DNA of 35,134 nt from Acidobacteriota bacterium (GTDB lineage: Bacteria > Acidobacteriota > Holophagae > Acanthopleuribacterales > Acanthopleuribacteraceae). Positions 9,101 through 17,469 of the stretch are shown piece by piece. The notes below the pieces were generated by a model. That model made no database searches and was not told the DNA's origin. It was given only the letters and a program-made list of their open reading frames with translations. Within the stretch, counting starts at the first letter, position 1. Each line of letters begins with the position of its first letter. Location of the stretch: contig JASJCB010000159.1 of assembly GCA_030066195.1 (NCBI GenBank), forward strand, positions 1 to 35,134. The letters run 5' to 3'. The translations under genes were made by a program, and so were the position numbers.

Positions 9101-9792
9101 TCAGGTACAAGGCGCGCTATGACGACGATGTTCTGGCCAAGCCCCTGATCGACAAGATCGAAATGCCGGTGGAGGGTACGGATGTAGATCTGGGCCCCCT
9201 GACTCTGGATGCCGGCACCGGCGACCTTGTGATTCTGCTCCAGGGACCGGAACCCCCCGCGCATCCGGGCTTCTCGATACAGGTATATCCGGCCGGCGTA
9301 GCCGTCAACCGAACCGATGAACGGCTTGCCCGCGGCCGTGTATGGCCCGAGGCCGGCAGACTTAATATGGCCGAGATTCCAGCCGGCCCGGTTCAGGTGC
9401 TTGCTGTCTTTGGTTTCGGCGGCTGGGTGACGAAACCCGAGGTGATCGAGACCGAGATCATTTCCGGCGAGTCGACAGAGGTAACGGCTACCATGACGCC
9501 GATCACCGATGTCGCCCTGGAATCGGGCGATCCGGAGATACCCTGGACACAAATCAGCTTCACCAGGGGTGAGGAGACCCTAAATCCCGAACCCGTGAAT
9601 AATGTAGGTTCGCCACCCAATAGAGAGGGGCTTTGGCTGCGATACGACAGCGGAGAAGTTCGCGCACGCGGTCTGGCCGAGGGCGATTGGCAGGTCACCA
9701 TCAGCGACGAGCAGGGCCGGACCTGGCAGGGCACCGTCCAGTTATTGGCCGGACAACCCGTGCGCCTCACCATCACCTTGGATCAGGGGTAA
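6181..9792 (+). CDS. Large membrane-anchored protein of repeated carboxypeptidase-regulatory-like domains
   Basis: 1203 aa from a TTG at 6181 with AAGGAG 5 bases upstream. The frame is open further upstream, but that part is translated repeat DNA and has no good start. Residues 1-25 (MKKRIVLIVSLLLV...) form a signal anchor; a low-complexity Pro/Glu/Thr linker follows to about 75. The rest is a chain of perhaps ten beta-sandwich modules of 80-110 aa with the recurring pattern G-x-V-x-D-x(2)-G-x-P-[IVL]-x-G-A, then DGSF-x-F-x(2)-[IVL]-x-PG-x-Y-x-[IVL]. This is the signature of carboxypeptidase-regulatory-like/transthyretin-like domains, used as spacers or adhesive modules in exported proteins. 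No catalytic domain is visible. It probably sits on the periplasmic or outer face as a scaffold. It converges on the kinase-STAND gene with a 27-bp gap. Confidence 0.88.
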   Translation: MKKRIVLIVSLLLVLLLSLFLLLRPGSEESVTGDNRQTETLPSPEVVVESPTAGKADKPEGPGQTGKTPAANSLPATWEGARIHGRVILAATGEPVPGALVMLGYTDPGARRRFQFRNRGIGTDSRVDGSFVFDKLKPGNYKIAAEKDLLLSYSKRDQVPGLLVREENEDIGPIILKLSPARTLELTVKAAAAGTAIGGARVRVPRKGRKVHLTDRNGRLSLALTPEIWEFQIEADGFERVTRSLAMSEDQENKYTVFLRPAGSIFGTVTDTDGKPLKGAGVALRGSGVLIRSPADAAGKYRLDHVPLESRGMLIAGFMGMRPDRGPAPVLDKRNPLVEVNFQLDHLPDRRGEDIAGIVVDQQHRPVADARVSVQGFQGGSDTTTGKDGRFILEDAYFRGRNRSILVEAEGFSARREQLPMGPQVEDLVVILKQGFWVEGTVLSETGETVAGARIQVTAFQRRRGRGGSELFADKNFYSDEAGRFRIEDLPQDARFSFTADGFARLENQELVLERDDVEVVLPRHGEIFGKVVAKASGQPVTSFNIRVTPGSLGGGRGRGGAGLGDANPAWMTGGVDFNSRDGTFRIGELEPGGSVDLTVNAEDHVTNGLDGVIVPKQGEGSTLTIELEDRGLVVAGRVLEDSRAVNDAEVTLLVYNEPRASITFNWQLAEMGAVLFARHEIVKTDGNGSFRFEDIPRDTAFDLLVQGEGIARARQAGLELKSREELAELTLTVIGSGSISGRINRKALPYAESLTLFGGSERIRENKRLSSSDDQYTFENLTPGNYQLILRTGESGGEGKPAQISIPDIVLASGDSLTYDLGFDLSHRVSGLVQLNGAPMAYGTIFLATGDLRGMTQTRTAEDGSFAFDEVAPGTYDLIAFRGTVSAGPDLNSLVRTHPNRKTVVVESEDLNEILQFTMFGNLTGQIVPPPRADWEMMLNGRQEDGSRFSRRIEPGGDGAVVFEAIPPGVYQLRYKARYDDDVLAKPLIDKIEMPVEGTDVDLGPLTLDAGTGDLVILLQGPEPPAHPGFSIQVYPAGVAVNRTDERLARGRVWPEAGRLNMAEIPAGPVQVLAVFGFGGWVTKPEVIETEIISGESTEVTATMTPITDVALESGDPEIPWTQISFTRGEETLNPEPVNNVGSPPNREGLWLRYDSGEVRARGLAEGDWQVTISDEQGRTWQGTVQLLAGQPVRLTITLDQG

Positions 9793-9819
9793 TCTCCATA
9801 ATGGGAATCGAACGGTATC

Positions 9820-12800
9820 CTATTCGTAAACCTCATTGCTCCAGAAAATCGCCTGGTCGTTCTTTTCGGCCAGGCGATAGGCATGGACCAATCGGGCTCT
9901 GGCCTCCGCTGCTTCAATACGGCGGTTCAGGCAGACGAGGGTGGTCCAGGCCGCGGCCATGTCCAGGAAGACCTCTCCGCGCTCGCCCCTGCCCACGCGA
10001 ATCAAACCTTCCAGGGACCGGTAGTTGGCTTTCTGCCGCTCCGAATTTTCGGCCCTCGATTCCAAAATGCCGCGAACCTGGCCGAGAACTGTCGAGGCCC
10101 GTTCGAAGTAACCCTGCAAAGCCATGGACTCGGCCAGTCTGCCGGCGTTGACCATCAGTCGAAGATCACCGCCGCCGAGATCCCGCCACATGAGCAGAGC
10201 TTTGCGGAACATTTCCCCGGCTTGTGCGTGGGCGCCCATATCCTTGTGAACCGCACCCAAACTCTCATAACAATAAGCCAGGTTGATATTCTTTTCGCGT
10301 TTAATGATTTGTCGGATATTCAGTTCCTCGAAGTACAGGGCTCGAGCTCCCTCATAATCTTTCAACCGATGCAAGGTAAAGCCCAGGCTGTAGATGCTGT
10401 CGGCCAGGTGCGGGTGCGTGGGCGGTAATACCCGATGGCGCATGTCCAGGACGCGGCGATACAGGTCTTCCGCACCGTAATAATCACCCTTCTGGAACAA
10501 TAAGAGCGCCAGGTTGTTGAGGTTGGTAGCAACGCTGGGGTGCTCCTCGCCCAAAAGCTTCTGGTTCATGCCCAGAGCCTGCCTGTAAAGTTCCTCTGCC
10601 TTTTCCTTGTTGCCTTTTTCGTTGTACAGGCCCGCCATACTGTTGAGGATACCGGCAATATCGCGGTGTTCATCTCCGAGCAGTTTGCGGAGCATACGCA
10701 AGGCTTCCGTGTAGGTAGCTTCCGCTTTATCCAATTGGCCCAGCTTGCGTTGTGAGCCACCTAGGTTCTGCATGATTTTAGCCGTGTCCTTGTCTTCTCC
10801 CAACAAGTCCAGATGCAGGTCAAGCGCCTGGCGAAAAAGGCTTTCTGCCTCTTCGTATTCACGCTTACGATAAAGGACACGGGCCAGGGCGCTTTGGCTG
10901 ACGGCCGTGTCCAGGTCTTTCTCTCCCCAGAATCGGTTGTGATTGGCCAGGGACTCTCGCAGCAGTGTCTCGGCCTCTTTCAGGTTGCCGTTTTCCAGGA
11001 GAACCGAGCCCAGTTGTAATTGAAGTCGTGGAATTTCAGGATCATCGGGTCCCAGCACCCGAATCGTATCGTCCAGGGCTTCCTTCCAAAGCTCGGCTGA
11101 TTGACTGTAGCGCCCTCGGTTGTAGTAAATGCGGCCGAACACCTTTTTCAGGCGGGTTTTGAATTCGGGGTTGTCGTCCTGATCCTCCATTTCACTGACG
11201 GAGCGGTCGATCATGTCGTCCACGGTCATCATGTGGCCCGCGGCGCGTTCGTCCTCGGGCACCAGGAACAGGTCCTCCACCGTTTTGGTGACCTTTTCCA
11301 ATTCGGTAGCTTTTTGCTCGGCGGTGTCGCGCTCCTCGCGCAGGCGCCAGGCCATGGTGGACACCGCCAGTAAGCCCACCAACACCAGGATGCCGATCGC
11401 GCGGCTGCGCCACAGCAGAGACCGCGCCACCTCCAATTCTCGCTTGGCCTCCAACTCCTGCATGGCTTCAGCGGCGTGGATGAAATCCAACTCCTGAACC
11501 GTCAGGTTGATTTCCTTTCGATCCACCATCTCGCAAACTTGAAGGAGCGGCGCCCCGCGGAGCAGAAGATCGCTGTGGCGACCCGCTTCCTCCCAAGCGT
11601 GGGCGGAACGTCGCAGACGGTCCAACAGCCGGGCCTTTTCCCGGTTCTGGTCCATCCAGGAACCGATGCGTTGCCAACGGCGAATAAGCGCCTCGTGAGC
11701 CACATCGACCATGTCCACGGCGCGCACCTCGTCGCGGGAAACAGTCAATAGACGGGCCTTGACCAGGCGTTGTAGGATGCCGTCCGCCTCATCCACTTTG
11801 CCCGCTACCGTCAGCAGTTCAGCCCTGGTCGCTCTGCGCCTGGTGTCCTCGCCGCCCTCGCCCGGTTGTACCAAACACAGGGTGAACATGCGGCGCATCA
11901 TATCCTGGCCGCTTTCCTCGGTGTCCAGGAACTCCTGTTCGGCGCGTCGTGCCAGGGCGCCCTCGATCCCGCCGATTTCGGCATAGGCGGCCGCGGTCAG
12001 CAGTTTGCCGCGACGACGGTGGTAGAGTTCCAACAAGGCGTGTTCCAACAAGGGCAGTTCACCGGCGCCGCCGTAGACGTCGTCCAGAATCTTCTCCACC
12101 AGGCCGCTCTCGAATGACAGGCCCGCCAATCGGGCCGGTTCGGTTACCGCGCGGGAAAGTTCCTCGCGACTCATGGCTTTGATGTGGATCATCTGTTCGG
12201 TGATGTAGTCGTCCAGATCCAGGAAGTCGCCGGTTTTGTCCAAGAAATCGGAGCGCATGGTCAGAACTACCGAGACGTGATTACCGGGTTGCTCCACCGC
12301 GTGGAGGATATTGGCCAAAAAGCGAGCGGTTCGCTCCTTGTCCCGAGCCAGTGTAAAGACTTCCTCGAACTGATCGATGACCAGGCACAACCTGGCGGGT
12401 CCGCCTGCCAGGTGAAGCATAACGGCCAGGTCGTGCAGCGCGTGATCGTGTTGCTGGAGTTGACGGTTGATTTCCTCGTTGCTGACTTCCACATCCATCG
12501 GCGCCAGATGCGCGGCCAGGCCGAAGGTCAGCTCTTCCAGAGGTTCCGCGGAGGGGGTGAACAATACCAGCGCATCGCCCCGCTCGCGAAGTCGCGGCAC
12601 CAGACCGGCCTGCACTACGCTGGACTTACCGCTGCCCGATGCACCCAATACGGCCAGGAAGCGGAAGCGCGCCATGTGATCGACCAGACGTTGGGTGATG
12701 GCCTCGCGACCGAAGAAAAAGTGGCGATCGTCCTCGCGAAAGGCTTCCAAACCCCTGAAAGGGCACGCGCCCAAGGTCTGGGCGCCGTCGGGCCGTCCGG

Positions 12801-14280
12801 GGGGCAGGCCGCGAATAGCCAGAACAAGTGACTCCAATTGCCGATAGCTTTCGTTATCGGTGATTTCAGCCCAGGCGCGACGGCGGAGAAAAGCGGGTAA
12901 CACGCTTTCACGCTGAGGACGACGGGCGCCGGGAAGCAATAGGGGAACAATGCGTCTTTCGGCCCCGGTCAGTTTGGCGGAAAGGGCCATGCGCTGGGTC
13001 TCGTTCATCCAAGGCCCCGGCCGATCCTCGGTCAGCGGTACAAGCAGACAAGCGCTTTCATCCATGGCGGCGGCCAGGGCCGTGGGTACCTCGTCGCCGG
13101 GGACCAGATGCCATTGATCCAGCCAGACACGCAGCCCACCTTCGTCTTCCAGGCGTCGAGCCAGGGTTTCCGCTTCCTTGCGAGCGCTGTCGTGGTACCA
13201 GAGCATGGCGTGATAGGCGGGCTCCGCGGGCTCGCTTTTCTCTATGACCGCGGGCCGTGGTTTTTCCCCGCTGATCAAGGCGTCGCAACGGGCCAGCAGA
13301 TCTTCGATTTGGATCAGTCGGCCGGCGATGTCGGGAAGGGTCAGGACTTCTACCAACTCGGCCGCGCGGGCTTTAAGCGGTCCTTCCTTATCGTCGGGCT
13401 CGATCTGGTCGCGTAGAAAATCGGCATAGTTACCCTCGATCCCGCGCGGCCGTCGACCACCCAGCAGGCGGAAGAGCACCAGGCCCAGCGCATAGAGGTC
13501 ACAACTGGTTTGAGGCCGTTCGCCTCTCAGGCGTTCAGGAGACGCATATTCCGGGGTGATGGGGTAACAGCCGAAAACGTCCATGTCATCGTCATCGCTT
13601 TCAGCAATCCAACCGGCGATGCCGAAGTCCATCAGCTTGGGGACCTGATCGCCGGTGATCATGATGTTGGCGGGTTTGATATCGCGATGCAGGACGCCCT
13701 TGCGGTGGGTGTAGCCCACGGCCAGGCAGACCTGGCGAAACAAGGACATGAGTTCCGGCATGGACGGCGTGTTGACATCGCACCAGGTATCGATGGTCCA
13801 GCCGTCCACGTACTCCATGACCAGGTAGGGGAGACCGTCCTTGTTGGTGCCGCCGTCGAGCAGGATGGCGATGTTGGGATGGCGCAGGTCGGCAAGGAAC
13901 TGCCGCTCTCGGCGGAAGCGTTTGACCAGCTTGGATTCGGTACCGATGGTTTTGATGAACTTGACCGCCGCGGGCATGGAGAATTCGGAATCAGCGCGTT
14001 CGGCCAGCCAGACCGCGCCCATGCCGCCGCGACCGATTTCGCGCAAGAGACGCCAGGAGCCCAACAAGATACCGGCCAGTTCCCCGGTGGGCGTGACGGG
14101 CCCGATGGCGGTCATATGCGAGGTTTGGCCCTCGTCTTCCTCCAACAACGCGATCGTCTCCCGAAAGAGGGAAGTGTCGCCGGCACAAGCCTCCTCCAGC
14201 CAGACCCTCCGCTTTTCCGGCGGTAAGGTCTCGGCATGGTCACGGAGCTCCTTGACTTTCAGCCAACGTTCACGTTGCAT
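9820..14280 (-). CDS. Ser/Thr kinase-TIR-nSTAND1 NTPase-TM-TPR fusion protein
   Basis: 1486 aa, ATG at 14280 with GAGGA upstream. Residues 75-340 are a complete Hanks-type kinase: glycine loop GRGGMGAV, K107, HRDIKPAN with D200, DFG at 218, SPERL at 247. Residues 356-490 match a TIR domain (RVWLDQWHLVPGDE at 384, then AMDESACLLVPLT); E427 in PWMNET lies where the NADase glutamate is expected. Residues 505-900 match the nSTAND1 NTPase: CPFRGLEAF and FFFGRE entry motif, Walker A GASGSGKSS (546-554), Walker B LCLVIDQFEE (631-640), and a winged-helix-like region ending in VDVAHEALIRRW. A membrane helix lies at about 960-978. Residues 1040-1450 are TPRs of the kinesin-light-chain type. STAND proteins are signal-triggered oligomeric switches. 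By inference the TPRs sense a ligand and the NTPase clusters the TIR and kinase domains. All key residues look intact. Confidence 0.92.
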   Translation of the reverse strand: MQRERWLKVKELRDHAETLPPEKRRVWLEEACAGDTSLFRETIALLEEDEGQTSHMTAIGPVTPTGELAGILLGSWRLLREIGRGGMGAVWLAERADSEFSMPAAVKFIKTIGTESKLVKRFRRERQFLADLRHPNIAILLDGGTNKDGLPYLVMEYVDGWTIDTWCDVNTPSMPELMSLFRQVCLAVGYTHRKGVLHRDIKPANIMITGDQVPKLMDFGIAGWIAESDDDDMDVFGCYPITPEYASPERLRGERPQTSCDLYALGLVLFRLLGGRRPRGIEGNYADFLRDQIEPDDKEGPLKARAAELVEVLTLPDIAGRLIQIEDLLARCDALISGEKPRPAVIEKSEPAEPAYHAMLWYHDSARKEAETLARRLEDEGGLRVWLDQWHLVPGDEVPTALAAAMDESACLLVPLTEDRPGPWMNETQRMALSAKLTGAERRIVPLLLPGARRPQRESVLPAFLRRRAWAEITDNESYRQLESLVLAIRGLPPGRPDGAQTLGACPFRGLEAFREDDRHFFFGREAITQRLVDHMARFRFLAVLGASGSGKSSVVQAGLVPRLRERGDALVLFTPSAEPLEELTFGLAAHLAPMDVEVSNEEINRQLQQHDHALHDLAVMLHLAGGPARLCLVIDQFEEVFTLARDKERTARFLANILHAVEQPGNHVSVVLTMRSDFLDKTGDFLDLDDYITEQMIHIKAMSREELSRAVTEPARLAGLSFESGLVEKILDDVYGGAGELPLLEHALLELYHRRRGKLLTAAAYAEIGGIEGALARRAEQEFLDTEESGQDMMRRMFTLCLVQPGEGGEDTRRRATRAELLTVAGKVDEADGILQRLVKARLLTVSRDEVRAVDMVDVAHEALIRRWQRIGSWMDQNREKARLLDRLRRSAHAWEEAGRHSDLLLRGAPLLQVCEMVDRKEINLTVQELDFIHAAEAMQELEAKRELEVARSLLWRSRAIGILVLVGLLAVSTMAWRLREERDTAEQKATELEKVTKTVEDLFLVPEDERAAGHMMTVDDMIDRSVSEMEDQDDNPEFKTRLKKVFGRIYYNRGRYSQSAELWKEALDDTIRVLGPDDPEIPRLQLQLGSVLLENGNLKEAETLLRESLANHNRFWGEKDLDTAVSQSALARVLYRKREYEEAESLFRQALDLHLDLLGEDKDTAKIMQNLGGSQRKLGQLDKAEATYTEALRMLRKLLGDEHRDIAGILNSMAGLYNEKGNKEKAEELYRQALGMNQKLLGEEHPSVATNLNNLALLLFQKGDYYGAEDLYRRVLDMRHRVLPPTHPHLADSIYSLGFTLHRLKDYEGARALYFEELNIRQIIKREKNINLAYCYESLGAVHKDMGAHAQAGEMFRKALLMWRDLGGGDLRLMVNAGRLAESMALQGYFERASTVLGQVRGILESRAENSERQKANYRSLEGLIRVGRGERGEVFLDMAAAWTTLVCLNRRIEAAEARARLVHAYRLAEKNDQAIFWSNEVYE

Positions 14281-14435
14281 GTAAGGTCCTCATGTTGAGG
14301 CCATAGGGAAGTGGTGACGACCTCATACATAAGAAATTCGGCAGATAGGTATAAAAATTCAAGTACGGTATTGCGAATTTTTGGTTATCGGCGTAAAAAC
14401 AGCACCATGGGGCTCCATGATACTTGCTGTATCCA

Positions 14436-15473
14436 CTAACCGGAGGTGACCGCACGGTGTCGTAACGCGATGAGTACACCCCACAGCAAAACCGCGACTA
14501 CCTGGTGAGCGGAAGCCAGGGAAACCGGAACCGCCAGTAGCAGGGTGGAAATGCCCAGGGTGACCTGAACCACCAACAGGGCGGGCAGTGCGATGATCAG
14601 CGGTTTTAAGCGCGTGGTCGCTACATTGCGGAAATGTTGCATCACAAATACCAACACGGCGACGGTCACCACCATGGCGAACCAGCGGTGGATGAACTGC
14701 ACGGTTGCGGGGTTGTTGAAGAAGTTGAAGTACCAGGGATCGATACTGAAGAACCCGCTGGGAATCAAGCGATCGTTCATCAGGGGGAAGGTGTTGAAGG
14801 CGTAGCCCGCTTTCAGCCCGGCCACAAATCCGCCGGAAATGATCTGGGCGCCCACCAGGATCATCAGCCACCCGGCGCCCTTCCTCATGGCGGCGGCGAT
14901 TTTGCGCTCGCCGCTCGGCAGGGGTCCGGAGATGTCCAGGGCATACCATACGGCCAGGGTAAAGGTGAGCACCGCCATGACCAGGTGAAGGGTGAGGCGA
15001 TACTGACTGACCCGGGGAACATCCACCAGTCCGCTTTTGACCATGTACCAGCCGATCACGCCCTGCAAACCGCCCAAACCGAACAATAACAAGCAGCGGC
15101 GGATCATGGGCGGCGACAACCAACCCTTGGACCAGAAGAAGGCGAAGGGGAAGAAGAAAACCAGACCGATAAAGCGACCCAGCATGCGATGCCCGTATTC
15201 CATCATGAAAATGAACTTGAAGCCGCTGAGATCCATATCTTGATTGTGCAGTTTGTATTCAGGGTATTGCTTGTAATCGTCAAAGACCTTTTGCCAATCC
15301 GCCTCACTGAGCGGGGGGATGGAACCCATCAACGGCCGCCAGTCGACCATGGACAATCCCGAACCCGTCAATCTTGTCAAGCCCCCTACCGTCAACATGA
15401 CAAGAATCAAGAAAGCAACCAGATAAAGCCAGCGTGTCACCGCACGGCGACCCGGTTCTGCGACATACTCCAT
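14436..15473 (-). CDS. ctaA: Heme A synthase, COX15/CtaA family
   Basis: 345 aa with about eight membrane helices. The family oxidises the C8 methyl group of heme O to a formyl group to make heme A for cytochrome c oxidase, in the inner membrane. The family signature is plain: GGLTRLTGSGLSMVDWRP at 30-47, then EYGHRMLGR (H95), RLTLHL (H163), QFIHRWF (H262) and SAHQVV (H323), the four histidines expected to bind heme in the two halves of the protein. The size and the long first periplasmic loop fit the COX15-like type of alphaproteobacteria and mitochondria. The ATG at 15473 has GGAG about 10 bases upstream. No oxidase subunit or heme O synthase gene lies next to it, so it is a stand-alone copy. 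It implies aerobic respiration with an aa3-type oxidase. Confidence 0.93.
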   Translation of the reverse strand: MEYVAEPGRRAVTRWLYLVAFLILVMLTVGGLTRLTGSGLSMVDWRPLMGSIPPLSEADWQKVFDDYKQYPEYKLHNQDMDLSGFKFIFMMEYGHRMLGRFIGLVFFFPFAFFWSKGWLSPPMIRRCLLLFGLGGLQGVIGWYMVKSGLVDVPRVSQYRLTLHLVMAVLTFTLAVWYALDISGPLPSGERKIAAAMRKGAGWLMILVGAQIISGGFVAGLKAGYAFNTFPLMNDRLIPSGFFSIDPWYFNFFNNPATVQFIHRWFAMVVTVAVLVFVMQHFRNVATTRLKPLIIALPALLVVQVTLGISTLLLAVPVSLASAHQVVAVLLWGVLIALRHRAVTSG

Positions 15474-15514
15474 AGTGTACGATCTCCAATACCCGGTGTG
15501 ATTAGGCAGCGGTT

Positions 15515-15841
15515 TTATGGCCGAATTGCCGCGGACCGGGAGTAGTGTCTGAGTATCTCCAATTCGAAGTCATGCAATCTGGCTACCCAGCGGGCATCGG
15601 AGCGCCTTGAACGGCAGGTCAAGGTCCAAAGTCCCTGCCGGTCCCTCGCGCCGCTGAGCTTGGCATCCCAATCGATGCTCTCGTCGCCGGACAACATGGC
15701 GGCAAGCCGATGGAGCCGGTTGAGGCGGTCGCGGGCATCGCGGACCAGGGGGTCTTTGAAGGTGTCGAAATTCTTGTTTCGACTGAGCCCTTTAAAATCG
15801 ATTTGTTTCATAATGGCGGCCAAACGCGCTTCGTTCTTCAT
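15515..15841 (-). CDS. Small hypothetical protein, possibly RelE/HigB-like
   Basis: I do not recognise this protein. From the ATG at 15841 it is 108 aa, basic and soluble; the frame stays open to 15943, but the added residues look non-coding and neither start has a good SD site. The order of features (FKGLSRNKNFDTF, a helical stretch with RLNRLHRL, then GLWTLTCRSRR and a final HYSR) faintly recalls HigB/RelE mRNA-interferase toxins, where a GLWS-type strand follows two helices. I see no antitoxin gene beside it, and the similarity is too weak to assign a function. It lies 41 bp upstream of the heme A synthase start? No: it is on the same strand but downstream-to-upstream order places it before that gene, so co-transcription is possible. 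Confidence 0.5.
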   Translation of the reverse strand: MKNEARLAAIMKQIDFKGLSRNKNFDTFKDPLVRDARDRLNRLHRLAAMLSGDESIDWDAKLSGARDRQGLWTLTCRSRRSDARWVARLHDFELEILRHYSRSAAIRP

Positions 15842-15989
15842 GTTCAAAGCATAACATAAACGCGAACAATTAGTGCGAAGGGATTGTGCCTGCCGGGCCC
15901 CAAAAGCCGGGGTTTCGGGCCGAAATTCGGAACGCGACGGCAAAGGCCGTGATCGAGGTCATTGAAAAAGGAAAAACCCGGACCGGCGA

Positions 15990-16484
15990 CTAGGTCTCAT
16001 CGAATTTCAGCGGGAAATCTTCACGGGCGCTTTCGGGGTAGATATCCATGTTCTTGCCGTGACGAATCATGCGTTTGCCGAGACGGGGGAATTCGGCAAT
16101 CTCGACCTCGCGGTTCTCCCCGCCGACCAGATAGACCAGATCCTCCCCGCCGTTGTTATGCAGCATATGAGCGACGGAGGGCGTCCGAAAACCCATAAAA
16201 TCGCCGGGCCCGATCTCGTGCTCTTCATCGTCGATGTGAGCAATGCCCTTCCCGGAGAGAATGTACATCCACTCTTCCTCGCAGGTGTGGTTGTGGTAAC
16301 AGGTGGAGTCTTTGCCGGGCGGCACCCGGACCAGGCTGACCCCGGTCCGTTCCAAGCCGGCAAGGAAACTGAGGCGAACCCCGCTGATCTCGCAATTGTC
16401 ATTGTAGGGATGATGAAAAGCGGGCTGGGGAACCTCGGCAATTTCGGAAGCACGAATAAGAGGCTTGATCTCCTGATGAGTCAT
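15990..16484 (-). CDS. Single-domain cupin protein
   Basis: 164 aa, soluble. The cupin beta-barrel carries both metal-site motifs: motif 1 YHNHTCEEEWMYILSGKG (about 63-80), giving two histidines and a glutamate, and motif 2 GPGDFMGFRTPSVAHML (about 92-108), giving the third histidine. The C-terminal half (YLVGGENREVEIAEFPRLG) resembles COG3837-type cupins, sometimes annotated as regulators or as sugar-binding or isomerase proteins. The substrate cannot be deduced. The ATG at 16484 has GGAG with a 7-base spacer. It lies downstream of the HNH/ATPase pair on the same strand, but the 168-bp gap makes membership of that operon uncertain. Confidence 0.85.
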   Translation of the reverse strand: MTHQEIKPLIRASEIAEVPQPAFHHPYNDNCEISGVRLSFLAGLERTGVSLVRVPPGKDSTCYHNHTCEEEWMYILSGKGIAHIDDEEHEIGPGDFMGFRTPSVAHMLHNNGGEDLVYLVGGENREVEIAEFPRLGKRMIRHGKNMDIYPESAREDFPLKFDET

Positions 16485-16652
16485 GCGGGTACTCCATAGG
16501 CTGGTTTGAGGCGCATGTCTATCTTAGCACTGGTTGGGGAATAGTCAAACCTGGCATCGGTTGAGGAAGGTCTTTGTTAATGCCGCCATTCGACGTTTCG
16601 TTTGGGAAATGATTCAAGCAGCAATGGGTTAAAATTGATTCGTCTCTCCTTC

Positions 16653-17468
16653 CTAGATCCCCAATTCGTCAAGCATGGTTTCCAAGGCCCGACGGGCAAA
16701 CAGAGCATAGGTGGTCTTGCCGCTTCGGATATCTTTCAGTTGGCGGCGGGCGCGTTTTTTTGCCGCCGGGTCTCCGTCGATTAAATTCTGGACCATAGCC
16801 TTTACCTGGTCGACCGCCTTTAGCCGTTCCTCAGGTAATCGATCCCGGAGGTTGAGGGCGAACAAATCGATACAGGTGCTGCCTCGCTGTGTTTTTGCCG
16901 TGATCATGCCTGTTCGTAAATCGGCATCGAGATGCTCTGACGGGTCATCGTTGACCGGGTTGATAAGCAGCGGTTTCTCTTTGCTCAAATCATCTTTTGA
17001 ACTAGCCGCATAATCGCCTTGGATGGGAAACCGATTGTGTTTACCGATTTTTTTCCCGTCGATAAGGCCGGCCTGGTTACATGCGATACAGGACGGGAGT
17101 AGGTTTTCGTGGTCGTAGGCTAACCAATAATATCCGGGATGAGCTCGTAATGCACCGCCTTCCGCGGGAATCATGACGGGTTCATCGTTTGCATCGGTGA
17201 CTCCGAGCTTAGGTCGGAAATGTTCCATCTCACCGTGTTGAAAACCGCCTGTCGGACACTCACAATAGGCGCATTTACCGTGGAAGGGGCCGTCAGCCGC
17301 GAAATAGACCTCTTTTTTAATAGACTTCCGCCTGTAGAGACTGGTTATAACAGGCTTGTTTCCATCTACTTCCACGGATTGGATAAGGTCCCTGGTCACC
17401 TTTCGACAATCTTTGCGCCAACGTTTCCAAATATTCGTTTCCGGTTCAATGAAGTCGATCTTGATCAA
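16653..17468 (-). CDS. ptuB: HNH endonuclease, PtuB-like (Septu/retron-associated type)
   Basis: 271 aa from a TTG at 17468, chosen because AGGGGAG lies 8 bases upstream and the TTG follows the ATPase stop by one base. A longer in-frame ATG at 17555 lies inside the ATPase gene. The HNH fold is clear: CAYC (C66, C69), GEMEHFRPK (E82, H83), YYWLAYDHENLLPSCIACN (N122, C127, C130, N131) and HNRFP (N145). This EHFRPK/WLAYDxENL/CxxCN/NRFP series is the hallmark of the HNH family of Septu PtuB and of retron-linked effectors (TIGR02646-like). Such proteins cut nucleic acid in complex with the PtuA ATPase during phage infection. No reverse transcriptase or retron RNA gene is visible nearby, so Septu is the better reading. 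The C-terminal third is basic and helical. Confidence 0.88.
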   Translation of the reverse strand: MIKIDFIEPETNIWKRWRKDCRKVTRDLIQSVEVDGNKPVITSLYRRKSIKKEVYFAADGPFHGKCAYCECPTGGFQHGEMEHFRPKLGVTDANDEPVMIPAEGGALRAHPGYYWLAYDHENLLPSCIACNQAGLIDGKKIGKHNRFPIQGDYAASSKDDLSKEKPLLINPVNDDPSEHLDADLRTGMITAKTQRGSTCIDLFALNLRDRLPEERLKAVDQVKAMVQNLIDGDPAAKKRARRQLKDIRSGKTTYALFARRALETMLDELGI

Positions 17469-17469
17469 A

